A DNA stretch of 64,000 bases. Source: Scatophagus argus (lineage: Eukaryota; Chordata; Actinopteri; Scatophagidae). The notes beneath the pieces are model-generated. The model ran no database searches. It was given only the letters and a program-made list of their open reading frames with translations, and had not been told where the DNA came from. The stretch covers positions 5,001-69,000 of the forward strand of contig NC_058496.1 of NCBI RefSeq assembly GCF_020382885.2. The letters run 5' to 3'. Both the position numbers and the translations under genes were made by a program. Positions 25,620-38,400 of this stretch are shown here, in pieces (position 1 is the first letter of the stretch; each line of letters opens with the position of its first letter).

Positions 25620-28600
25620 TCCTGATTGGGTGTATGAGGCTCTGAGTTACTGAGGATGCAATGGCATGTGATTAAAACATTTCTGGGATTCATTTACAGA
25701 AAAGTCAAAGCAGGTAAGGGTCACAGTAAAATAAAATATCACAAAGGGAAACAACTGACTCCCAAGACACACAGTTAGCAGTGTTTTGTTGTTTTGCCTG
25801 TTTTTCCTCAGTTCTCAGGAAAACTTGACAGTGTTGATCATCCCGATGTCATATCAGCGTTTCCCTACAGTTTCATGGCTGATGATCTACAGATCTGATG
25901 GTGTGGAGCTGCTCTTTGATTTACCCATTTCATTTAGCAGTTCTAACACAGGCAGGCCAGTCAGCTTGAGTGCCCCCAATGGGCTGTCCGTACCTGGAGC
26001 CACAGCAGTTCAGTGACAAAAATGTCTCACTTCGTCAGATTGCTGGTTCAATATTTTTGCCAAAGTGTTTCTGAGTAACAGAGTAGAAATGGAGACAACT
26101 GACAGACTCTTTAATGAATGTACTTTATTTTAAAAGAATAACATACAGGAAGTCAAAAAGAGTGTGATCAGAAGTGTCCAAAAAAATCAATAACTGATCA
26201 ATATCTCACTGTAAAAAAAGTTTCACGTCTCACAATCAACAAAATGGTCATCTATCAACAAGCCAGAGGGGTGGGGGGGTTCATGTCAGCAGCTAATGAG
26301 GTGGGGGTGCTACACCTCTGCAGCTACAGTTTATATTTACACACAGCTTGAGTCATCAATGTTTAAACTTTAAACTTTACAGTTAAGTTTAACCTTACAT
26401 TTAAAGGTTTGAAGTTTTAAACTGTAAAATTTTAACAGTTTATAAACATTGTACAGTTTGTACAGTCACCCCATAGCAACTTCAAGTGATATCACAGCTT
26501 ACTTTAATGACATCACAGTTTACTGATTGTGATGTCATTGTGACTTCATTGAAGAGAGATGTGAGGTTGACAGACTTTTATTTCTCTTGTGAGCCAGAAG
26601 GAAAGATCGTCCGCTCCACTATTTCACATTTTCTTTCCAAATGACATTTTTAAAGCATTACATTTTCATAATTGGTTATTTTAGAACTTGAACTGATAAA
26701 TTGCACAAACTCAAACACAAATAAATATTTAATACAGAATACAGAGAATACAAAAAAATATAATTTCCTAATTTTGGGGCTCAAAAAAGTGAAATGAAAA
26801 GTAGAATAAATTTTTACCAGAACTTCAAGATTTGTTTTCCTTTATAACACTGGATGATGATGATGATGATGATTGCTGTAGAACTGTTTCTCATGAAACA
26901 TTACCGTGAATTTCTTCAGTACAAATACACACAAATGAAGATCAAAAAAAGTCTGATCTGATGATGAGTAATGATAACTGTGGCATTTTGGATCTACAGT
27001 AAATACAGACTGTATGGATCACATCATTTGAAACCGGTCTGATATCAGGTCACCACAAGAAACTTTCATCCATTCATACTGACAGCAGTCTGTCATCTGA
27101 TTGGTCAAAATATCTATTAAACTGTCCAATGAAAAGCAATTACCAGACTTCCTCAGAGCTCTTTCCTTTACATCACTTCCTGTGGCGAGATGTCCTCACT
27201 GGTCGATTACTGTGCTAGACTAGTCGACTACTCTGCACAAAGCCTACAAGATAGACAAAGGCAGACAGACAGCCAGAGAGAGAGTGACAGACAGGCAGAA
27301 AGACAGACAGGTAGATACATTAGAGCTGGTAGAGTGAGACAGGAGGTCTGACGACTTCACTAAAATCTTCCTGCTGCTACTAAATTAAACTAAGCCCAAC
27401 AATCAAACTTCAGCCAGTGTTTAATGACAGAGACAAAAGTTAGCGAATAATTTGTTGCTGTAACTTAACTTTCTTTGGTTTGCATTTATACTGAGAGATA
27501 TCAGAAGTTTTTTTTAAAAATTATTCTTCAACAGTATTTTTTGTATTTTAAGTAACAGAAATAAATAAATACATTTAGATAGTATTTACTGAGATGATGT
27601 GAAAATAAAAAGAGAAACAGAAGCTGAAAAAACATGAAGCACCGAATGAATAATGTGACTGATGTGAAAATTCAGCTGTTTTGTGGTTTACAGCATAAAA
27701 AAACTGTTTTAATAAATATTCATATGTATATGTACTCAGCATTATAACTGAGTAACTTACATTTGGGAACATGTTGATATCAAGTACCAGTACAACTACT
27801 GTCAGTATCACTTAACTAAGTAAACTGATAAACACACAACCTCAGGAAATACATAACAAAAACTACATACTTAACTCAGTAAAGCTCTCTGACTTCCACC
27901 AAGCAGCCACTTGGAGTGCAGTACAAAACCGACAGTTCAGCTAATGGAAACAGTTGTCTAACCAAGATAAACCAAAGAAAAACTCAGTGATTGTCAGATG
28001 ACTTTATTTAGCTCCTGTCATCTCTAGGAACAGGTCATCCCAGTTTGATGGTGGCTCCACAGACTAGAGAGGACGGAATTGGAGAATAATCGGATTCTGT
28101 AGACCAGATTAACTGTGAATTATGGACTTATCGGCTTGTTGCTTAAGTAAGTGATGGACGGGGCCTTTGGCCCATTGGTGACTGAGAGACCATAACATGT
28201 AGTACAAGCTGCACAGCTTGTTGGGGTCTCTCCATTTTAACAAAGTATAGTTTGCAGTCTGTTCTAGTTTTGTCATCTTCACTTTTTCAAAAACTGCTGA
28301 CATTGGTCCTCCTCCACCTCAAATATGTCTTACATCTATCACAGCTAGCATACTCAAATCCATGAAGAGTGACACCTCTGACATCTCTAACACAGCTGAT
28401 GTTTAAGTGGATGAACAGGTTTCATCCTCCACATGTGTGATGCAATAAACTGATCCAGGATCAGACCCTGGTTATTGATATCGCTCAGCAGATCTGACTG
28501 TGGATCAGTAACTAACTAACTAACTAACTCTCTACCACTAATACTGGTTGATGGGCAGTGTATGCTGGGATACTTGTCTGAAGTCCCCTCAAGTCTCTGG

Positions 28601-29165
28601 ATAAACCAAGGCAAGTGAGGCAGGTAAGGATATTTGAATTAAACTTGTCTGGATGTAAACGGCAGTTTGACTTATCATGAGAAAGAACTGCTGTGTGTCA
28701 TTAAAACAGAAATGATCTTCAGCATCCCACACTGTGATGGACGGTCATAGTTCAGAGCTTTCCATCAGAATCCCGACCAGGTGTTTAATGAGCTCCGCAT
28801 GCATGTGGTAGGGTCTCTGTAAGAGCTGTGAGGAGGAGCTTCAGTTCTCTGACTCACCCTAGGTCCCCATGGAAGCAGAGCCTGGACTGAGACACATCCA
28901 CAGCTGTACGGAGGGGTAAACTATGAAGCAAGTTCAACATAGCTAGGCTTTCCTTACTCAGTCGGCTCAACAAAACCTATAAATTTCTAGTCAGAGGTAA
29001 TGAGCATCACAACAGTGGCTATCAACATTCTTTGTAAACTCATGTTTTCACCTTCAGGCTCTGTGCATTCACATAAAAAGAGGCATTTGCTCATTTGACT
29101 CTTCTGCCCAAAAAGGACCAATCACAGGCCACTTCCTTCAGTTCAGAGAAGCAGGTTGTTGTAAT
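25620..29165. other. intergenic; candidate distal 3'UTR of fnbp1
   Basis: Low in recognised transposons. Contains (GATGAT)n near 26855, GACAGACAGA-rich sequence at 27250-27320 and (TAAC)n at 28508. A minus-strand AATAAA at 26124-26129 could end a long fnbp1 3'UTR. No coding exon recognised, although a 77-codon plus frame starts near 25786. Confidence 0.4.
26124..26129 (-). promoter_or_regulatory. candidate poly(A) signal of fnbp1
   Basis: AATAAA on the minus strand within an AT-rich context (TTTTAAAATAAAGTACATTC), about 5.15 kb downstream of the fnbp1 stop codon. The link to fnbp1 is inferred from position and orientation only. Confidence 0.3.
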
Positions 29166-29169
29166 CGAG

Positions 29170-29812
29170 AGCTATGATGACTATAAATAACTTATTGCAG
29201 CAAACATCAATACTGCAACTAACAACCTGGCACTCAACATCTCCAAAACAAAGGAGACTGACATCAACTTTTGGAAGCAAAATGAGGAACCCGCTCCCTT
29301 ATGCATCAGGGGAGACACAGTGGAGCCAGTGTCATCCTTTAAATTCCTGGGCACATACATCTCATGGGACCGCACATGGAGTTTAAACATCACTGCCCTG
29401 GCGAAGAAAACACAGCAGCGGATGTCTGAAAACAGTAGGATTGTCACAACAGCTTCTCTTTTCTTTCTTTGACTGTATCTTCACCTACAGCATGCTGGTG
29501 TGGTTTGATAGCTGTACTGTAGCAGAGAGAAATGCTCTGCAGAAGTAATGAAATCAGCTCAAAAAATTACTGCTACTCAGTTACTAAAACTAGAGGACGT
29601 TTACAGAACACGGTGCCTCCACCGGGCAACAAACACCATCACCATCACCTTTTCGCTCTGTTGCCCCCTGGGAAGTTCTACCAGTTTCTATCCGAGTGCC
29701 ATTAGAGAACTTAACTCTGGACCCTCACTATTCAGCAGTGTTCATGCAGTAGTGCTGGGTATGTGTAATATGTTTTCTACTCTTATTCTTTAGTCTTATA
29801 CTCCAAGTTGGT
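29170..29812 (+). mobile_element. LINE RT C-terminal fragment
   Basis: Conceptual NNLALNISKTKETDINF, GDTVEPVSSFKFLGTYISWD, AKKTQQRMS, then CLHRATNTI, with frameshifts; same RT lineage as the copy at 24470. It lies in the putative fnbp1 3'UTR or intergenic space, antisense to fnbp1. Confidence 0.8.
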
Positions 29813-29814
29813 GT

Positions 29815-30125
29815 GTGAGTGCATGTGTACATGTATTCATGTTGTGGGGACAAAAATCTGTTCACACAGTCACACTGTGAGGACCGGTCTTACTTATGGG
29901 GACAAAACTCAAGTCTCCACATGTAAATCGTTAAAAATTAGGGTGAAGAGTTGCTTTGGGGTTATGCTGGGGTTAAGATTAGGTTGAGGTTAGGTTTGCA
30001 CAAGTAATGTTTATTATTATGTTCATGTGGTGGTTAAGCATTCAGGAAATGAATGGAGGTCTATGTAATGTCCCCAAAAGTGATGGAAACATGACTCTGA
30101 GTGTGTGTGTGTGTGTGTGTTAATC
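29815..30125 (+). repeat. interspersed repeat with GTTCACACAGTCACACTGTG core (copy 1)
   Basis: Shares GGGGACAAAAATCTGTTCAC and ACAGTCACACTGTGAGGACC, a GGTTAG-rich stretch and a trailing GAAACAT with 47880-48075. Ends at a (GT)n tract. Family not identified. Confidence 0.6.
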
Positions 30126-30129
30126 CGTT

Positions 30130-31010
30130 AATCCCGCTTGTTAGCTTCAATCAGTGCGATGAGTTGCAGTGTTACTCACTTGTAAACTCACTTGTAAAGT
30201 TACTGAAGCAATCAGGGAGTAAATTATATGAACACTGATTTTTTAGTCTTTAAATGTGCATGTAATGTGTTTTGTTTTTTGTTTATGATCCTCCAGGTAA
30301 AATGTAATTTCATTGTACACTGTAGAATGACAATAAAGGAATTCACAAGAAGAATACTGGCAAAAAACCGATGGTGTGAATTCCTAAGTTAGTTAGTTAG
30401 TAAGTTATTCCTAAAACAGACACTGAGGTATGAAGTTTCCCCCGGGAAGACAAGCAGCAGAATAAAAACAGCAGGTGGCGTTCAGCACACACATAAGCAG
30501 AGCACCTTTAAACATGATAGCATTCACAGGTCAAAGTTCAAGGATCACATTGGGTGAGAAGGATTACTGAAGGTTTACATTAAAAAGGTCAAAGGCCGGT
30601 ATATGTACAAGAGGTCAGGTAGAGGTCATTGGAAGGTCATATGCAGATTGTGAAAGTCAACGTGAGTTTGTGTGTAGGTCAGATGAAGGTCATACATATG
30701 ACTAAATGCTAAATGGACTGTACTTATATGGTGCTCTATTTTGACCAACCATTATATTTATATTTATATTTATATATATGGATGATTGTTATCTTACTTG
30801 GTTTATTTTGCATGCCCTTAGCTTCTTTTTTCTATTTTATATGTTTACATTTTTTATTTAGTGTTCTATTTACTGCACTGCAGGTCTTAGAGTAACACAA
30901 TTTTAATCCTCTGTATGTGCATATGGCAGAACTATAACAATACAACGATAAAGTTGACTTTGACAGAAGTGTTTTACAACACAAGTCAGCATTCACCCTT
31001 TCACATACAC
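30130..31010. other. non-coding sequence downstream of fnbp1
   Basis: Contains short tandem TTAG units (30387), repeated AGGTCA-type words between 30528 and 30690, and a TTTATATTTATATTTATATA patch. No exon or known transposon recognised. Confidence 0.45.
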
Positions 31011-31014
31011 ATTC

Positions 31015-31186
31015 ATACACTGGGGGTAGAAAATATCATGCAGGTTCAGCACCTGCTCATCAGGGGTGGTAACCTTTCACACAAACACTCAGTCTCAGGT
31101 TCAGTATCTTGCAAGGCTTGGGAACTGAGCCGCTGACCTTCAGAATGGTAGACAGTCGCTCTACCTCCTGAGCCACAGCCGCCCCA
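31015..31186 (-). mobile_element. tRNA-derived SINE fragment, third type
   Basis: On the minus strand: GGGGCGGCTGTGGCTCAGGA GGTAGAGCG head with Box A-like TGGCTCAGGAGG, then GGTCAGCGGCTCAGTTCCC and CTTGCAAGATACTGAACCTG. It differs from families A and B and lies about 95 bp downstream of the fnbp1 stop. Confidence 0.6.
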
Positions 31187-31280
31187 TGTGAATGACAAAT
31201 GGAAGTCAGATGTAGCTCATATATAAGTTATGTCCAGGACATATATATCTCATGGTAAGGTAATGTAAAGGAGATGTAGG

Positions 31281-31459
31281 TTATATGTAGGTCATTGCAC
31301 CTTTGGCACTGCTGTCCAGGAAGACTTTGATATAGGAGGTAGGGACGTATCCCTCCTCCTCCAGGTTCCTTCGAACTCTGGTCCAGCCGTCACCTTTGTC
31401 CTCTTCTACCACAGAAAGTAGTTCTCCCTCCACCATTGACAAGGTACCTTCATTCTGAC
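31281..31459 (-). CDS. fnbp1: fnbp1 coding exon 15 (SH3, stop)
   Basis: 179 nt including [49 protein letters not shown], ending KGAMTYI. The SH3 Trp and the GYVPTSY motif are intact. The C-terminus differs from the mammalian NAKDS end. Confidence 0.95.
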
Positions 31460-34400
31460 CTGCAGAACATCAATAGAAATATGTTCACACCACAGGGCAC
31501 CACAGTGGAACAGCTACCTAAAGTAACTGATGAAAAGCAAAATAGAACATTATAACAAATCAAATTAGTTGGCGGTGAAAACAAATAGATGAAGGTCAGT
31601 TCTACCACTACAGACTGAAACAGAACTCAAAAGATGAACTGAGACATCAGGGATACTGTCCCCAGCTAATTCATCAAATTTTCTAAAGTGTGTGGAGCGT
31701 CCATTTGAATGAGTTGAAGACTTGTCACTGAACTGCTCAAACTGGATGACCCAGCCAGCCTGGACTATACTCCTCTTTCTGTATCTGCCCGTGTTCTCCT
31801 GTCTTCTGTCTTACTTTGGTCAAGGGCTACTTTTTTACTACTTTGGTTAAGGGTGCTGACTGAAAGAAATTATCAAATGCCACTAATAAAACAAGAAGAA
31901 CAATGTCAGTGCAAAGATGCAAGAAAGGATGAACATGAGGGGGATGGAATTCCGAAAAGGCTAAAGGTTTGTGCATCTCACAAAAAAGGGAGGAGCATCA
32001 CCCAAAGGGTACTTAGTGAAGAGCTAAGTTGGTTAAAGTCATTCAATCACGGAATATTCCACGTGGGTTTATTATTTCATATGGGGCAGCCCAGATTGAG
32101 TCCCAGTATTGGCCAGTACGTGATGGGCACGAGCACTGATTCTGTGCCAAATAAAGGGTTTGAGTTTCCACTGAAGGCCTCATCACTCCGTGCATATCAG
32201 TTGATGCTCTGATGGTAGGACTGAGGTCACTAAGTCAAACAAAGTACCTTGGAATGGGTAAAGGGACTTGCAGGTGCCAATACTTGGTAATGGTTCATCG
32301 TCATCAAAGTCATCATCAAACTCAGAACTACGAGACTTAAAGTGAAGCTCAGCACTGTGGTCCTCAGTGTAGCTGCCATCAGGACTGAGGAGAGAGAGAC
32401 AGACAGAGAAAGAGAGACAGGCAGACAGAGACAGACAGACAGGTAAAGAGAGGGTGAGAGGCAGACAATTAATCATGGGGGTGTCTATGAACAATGACCC
32501 TTTTTGAAAATATCAGAACTGGAGTAAGCAGATATAACGGGACAAACAAAGAGACATAATTCAGATTGTTCAGAAAAAAACAATAATCTAAAATCAGTAA
32601 TCACTACCTCTCTCTGCTGGCTGGACTGCGGTTGTCCAGCTGTTTCAGGCTGCTGCTGCCTGGTGTTGTTGCCTGGGAATTTAAGCCACATCCTCCACTC
32701 TGTCTTCTACTGCCACGATCAGACAGTCTGTTGTCAGCCTCCATCAGCCATGTCTACACCAACACATCAGCAGACACATCAACAAACACAAAGTACAGTA
32801 CAGAGTGAGAGAATCAGCATCTCTCCAGGTTCTCTAAATTAGGTTTTATCTCCTTGTTTGTTTCAGGTATGTCACTCAGGTTTGTCTGAGTGTGACACAA
32901 TATTTCCACCTGCATTCACCTGTTCCTTTGATCTGCCCCTTTCAACAAACTCGTCTTTCTCAGTTTGATAAATGCTCATATCTGTCAATAAAAAAAACAA
33001 AGACAAGTGATAAAAGTTTGGATGTGGCATTCATCGTGTATATTACGTGTATGTATAGTACGGTGGTACGGTATAGTATAGTATGGTATAGGACGGTATA
33101 GTACGATATTGTGGGTCCTGTAGTCAACAAAAGGAATTCTTACTCGACTGAAATTCTTTCAAATTCTTTCTTTCTTTCTCTTCAATCAAAAAACTCTGCA
33201 CAGGATAATTGAAAATTATGCTATTTTGGCTCTGATGTGGCTGCCTCTCTGTTACATATGTTCTTCTCAGGTGCTAACGCCCGCCTAACCTGGACACAAA
33301 CAGTATTTAAATTCCCAAGAGGCGAGAACATGTCTGCATGTTATCTCCAGATTACATGCACTGTGACCCAGCATAGAGGAGGCCCAAATCCTTGAGCAAT
33401 GAAAATTTGAAGCATAATGGCCAACCACTCGACCAACTGACCTGGAGAAGTCAGCCTCCATAGTACATGCTATAGTTAAAGTATGAACCTGGTTCCTTCT
33501 CAGCTCATCCTCCAGTTTTTGTAGACTCTGTTTCACTTCTTCCAGTCGAGGCTCCAGACTGTTGGCGTCACCCATCTGAGGACTTCGTTCGTACACCTCC
33601 CTCATCTTCAACAGAGCATCCCTGAAACAACACACACAGAATACACAATATTTAATACACAATGCAGACTCATTTTAGGATCATCACACAATGGTAACAA
33701 TGAAATGTGGCCATTCTTGAGACTTTCTGACCAAATCTATTTAATTCTACTGGAGATCAGATTTTAATGCATTTATTTTAAATCATCAGATCAAAACAAT
33801 CCCATATACTTGAAAACCGGAGAAGCTGGAAACTTTGAATCTGTTTTGGCAATTGTATACAAGCTTCTGTGGAAAGTCAAGCCACAGATACAGTATTATA
33901 ATGTCTGAGTTGACTGAGCTGATTTGCTGTCATTTATATATACATTCGTTTGTCCCTTTTACGTTTGATTTTTAAATATCTGAGATTTTCCTTCAGACCA
34001 GCAGGAGGCAGTGTTGGTGTCCACAAAAATTGCACTGTAAGAAAGAAACACTGGGACTGCATACTTTTTATAGTCACATTCACATATTCGCACTCCCACA
34101 CCTGGAAGCTGCCCAGTAAACTGTCTGATCTGCTGGCCACTGAGCAGCTCCATTAAAGCAGCTGGAGCTGAGGGTCTGGGGTATGGGGGTTGAACTGGTT
34201 CCAGTCACAACTTTGCTCCTCTAACTTGGCCATCACTCATAATGACACATCACACAGTGTCAATATTGTGTAAATTAACTATAACCTTTGAGTTTCCTCT
34301 GAGAATACAGTAATTCACAGACAAACTGTGTTTACTGACAGTTTGATGAAGTGGTCCTGAGGTAGTAACATCCTTCATAGAGTCATGCATTTCACAAAAA

Positions 34401-34710
34401 GGTAAACCTCATCATCAGCTTTACAAGAATGCCCACTTTTACATCCAGTTATGATGATCATTACCATCATCATGAGCATTTAACCACTTTTGATGTGCCT
34501 GTATAAAATGTGTTGCTGGCATCAAAGCCACAATAAGAATACATTTACAAAAACAGTCACACAGTTTTCAAAGCAATTTATGTCAAAAAGGATTATATTC
34601 TGTAATATTTTCTTATTTAAATTTCATACAATGTTCAAACTTTAAAAGACAGTGTACCCAAAATACATCTCTGTGGAACTCCACCTTCAGGTAACATTCA
34701 CATCAACCAG

Positions 34711-34771
<61 letters not shown>

Positions 34772-35392
34772 TTTACCTCTGTTCTCTCTCTCTCTGGATC
34801 TCCTGGTTGATGTTATCAATTCTGGCTTGTAGTTTCTTTCTTCTTTGTTCAGGAGGAAGATGACTGCAGTCCACAGGACCAGAACCCTACAACACACACA
34901 CCCACACATTATACATGTAGGTACACTCAGAGTAAACATCGTGTGTTTCAATACACGTGTGATGCAACAGTCATATGGATGTGATACTAACCAGTTTGAG
35001 TGACAGCTGTCCAATCAGAGGAAAGCATGAAGGAAACATGACAGCATTGAAAACATTTACATGTACATAAATGTGGCTACATGTACATACTGTATTGTAC
35101 ATGGTCTACATTTGTAAATATTACTGTACATGCGTGTACGTACATGTGTGGCCATGTGTACAGTATATAAACACGTGTCTGTGTGTGTGCGTGTACCCCT
35201 CTCTTAAGGCTGCGCAGACACTGCTTCCTGGTTCTGGAGCCAGAGGTCATGAGATCATTTAGCCGCTGTGTAATTGGTTCTCTAGAGGCAGGGGGCGGGG
35301 ACTGGGAACTGTTGGCCACACCCCCAGGTGAAGGCGAGGTTGGGGGTGGAGGGGGAGGCTGTCGGGGGGAGGAAAGGAGGGTCAGCAGCTGC

Positions 35393-35423
<31 letters not shown>

Positions 35424-38400
35424 CAGACAGATGTGGTCAGTAAAGCCAGGTGTGTGTCTGTACACCTATGTGGTGAGCGTGCATGTGTTTGTGTACCTTA
35501 TTTTTTCGTATGAAGGGCCACAGCTTCCTGCTGTGTCTTCGCCCCTCAGTTCGGTTGTCAAGGTAACTGGATTCAGAGATGCTCCGCCTCATTGTGGCAC
35601 TGTAGTCCTCAAACTCAACATCACCTGGAGGTTCGAAACCAGTTTTGTACACCTCCACAACCTGCCGAGTGTCCTGCACACACAGGAAACACACACACAG
35701 TCTGACCTTTACAGGCCTCAGTGATGCCTATAGGAAATAGAAATAATCTCAACAAACATCCACTTAGTTTGAGTTTCCAAACCTTCCAACCTCATCTTTC
35801 TCAGCAGGTTTGGTTTATTGTCCAACAACTCGTGGATCAGTGGTTAGGGTGTCGGACCCGTAACCGGTGGATCGCTGGTTCGATTCCCCGTCCCGGTGTC
35901 CATGGCTGAGGTACCCTTGAGCAAGGTACCTAACCCCCACTGCTCCCCGGGCGCTGCACGCGGTCGCCCACTGCCCCGGGTTTGCTGTGTGTGTGTGCAC
36001 GTCACTTGGGTGGGTTAAATGCAGAGAACAAATTTCGTTGGAGTGAGTTCCCTCCAATGACAAAATATGTCACTTTAATTTTAATCTTTAATAACAGCAG
36101 CTGCCACAATATTAGTCTAAAGTAAACACGTGTCCACTTTAATTGCACTGGCAGTTAAACCAAAGATGCAGACTCCACCCAAGCAAGGCAGAGAGCCCTG
36201 ACAATGTCAGCATAAGGGTACACATAAATTGAATGGTGAAGTGGTGGCGTTGTGGCTGTGATGGGATGATTTGGACAGAACCACATGCAGATACAGTGGC
36301 TTGCAAAAGTAACCCTAACCCCTGGAACTTTTCCACATTTTGTCACATCACGACCACAAACATAAATAAATTTTATTGGCATTTTATGTGAACGACCAAC
36401 ACAAGTTGGCACACAATTGTGAAGTAGAGGGAAAATTGATTGATTAGGGTAAAATTGAAAATTGACATGATTTCCAAATTTATTTACAAATAAAAAAACT
36501 GACAAGTGTGGTGCACAATTCAGTTCAGTTCAGTTAATTTATATAGTGCCAATTTGCAAGAAAAGTTATCTCATGACACTTTCCAATTAGAGCAGGTCTA
36601 GACTAAACTCTTTAATTAATTACTATTATTATTATTATTACTCAGCCCCCTTTTCCATGAGTGCAACCAATTGCCATCAGAATTTGCCTGATGATTGCTG
36701 AATGATCGAATGTTGACCTAATCATTAAATAGAGTCCACCTGTGTGTAATCTAATCTCAATATAAATACAGCTATTTCCCAAGCTTTGAACATCTCATGG
36801 AGTGCTGTTCAATCCATCATCCGGAAATGGAAAGAGTATGGCAAAACAACAAACCTACCAAGACATGGCTGTTCACCTAAACTTACAGGCCGAACAAGGA
36901 GAGCACTGATCAGCAGCCAAAAGGCCCACGGTAACTCTGGAGGAGCTGCAGAGACCCACGGCTCAGGTGGGGGAATCTGTCCACAGGACAACTATTAGTC
37001 GTGCACTACACAAATCTGGCCTTTATGGAAGAGTGGCAAGAAGAAAGCCATTGTTGAAAAAAAGCCATAAGAAGTCCCGTTTGCAGTTTGCCAGAAGCCA
37101 TGTGGGGGATGCAGCAAACGTGAAACATTGTGGCCTAAATGTAAAACGCTATGTGTGGCGGAAAGCTAACACTGCACATCACTCTGAACACACCATTCCC
37201 ACTGTCAAACATGGTGATAGCAACATCATGCTGTGGGTGTTCTTTTCTTCAGCAGGGTCACTGAAGCTGGTCAGAGTTGATGGGAAGAGAGTACAGACTC
37301 AGGGAGGCTGAATACTTTTCCATGCCGCACTTTTAAGTTCTGTAAATATAAATAAATAATTTGCTGTGGTGTCCTGGCTCAGTAGGGCACTCAGTGCCAA
37401 GAGAATCAACAAGCCCATCAGGAAGGTTGACTGAGTGTACATTTGCTCCATGGACACTACACTCACCCTCAGGAGCAGCTCAACATCAGACTGTTTCCAC
37501 CACAGTGTACCAAGGCAGCGGTCAATCCTTTCTTTGGGTAGCAACTGTAAACTGTTTAACTCATCTGCTTCATGCAGAAACACGAGGGGTTGAGGTGGCT
37601 CCAGCCACCATTACAGCTCTGTTCATTTAAATCTTCTGCTCTCTCCACAGATGACATAAAGCAACTCTCTGACCAAACGACACCAGTTCAGTCCTTTACT
37701 GTCCCACTGGCAGAAACTGTCTTGCAGCAGAGCACAGATGACACATAAAACACAGAAAAATTAAGTCACTCAGCGGTTTTCAGATGCAGTGACTGGGTAT
37801 TGATAGTATCAAGTCACAGACACAGCTGTATCAACTGATGATGACCAGAGAACATCAACTTAGCAACAGTAAATCCCAACATGCTGTGACATAGAAACTC
37901 GGTAAGAAACTAGAAATTTATGATGAAGTATACCTGCACTGCAGTTTGCCTCTGCAGCTGTCTGCATTACACTTTATGCCCCACCTCGCAGCAGGGCCTA
38001 CCTTTGGTGACGAGTGACGAGCTGTCACATAGCAGCTTCCCTCAAGCATTTAGGGAGTTACTCGGAGCCTTGCTAAAGAAGGAGTTGAAGTGGTAGGACT
38101 CCAGCTAGTAGTCCACACTCTGTGCTCACTGGTAAATGCTGACCTTGAACTAACCACTCTCGGGTTCCCAGAACAACCTAGGCCAGAGGAGACTCACCAT
38201 CCGGGGCTGAATGCTCTCTGCAGCATCCATCATGGCGTCCAGACAGCGACTGACATGAGGAAGAACTTTTCTCTCGGCCTCTGCTGATAAACGCATCGCT
38301 TCACAGATTCGCTCAATCCGCCGCTCCTCCATGTCCTGGATACGCTGCAAACACAGAAACAGTCCATACATTCTGTTATACTGAACCTGGTTCATCTAGT

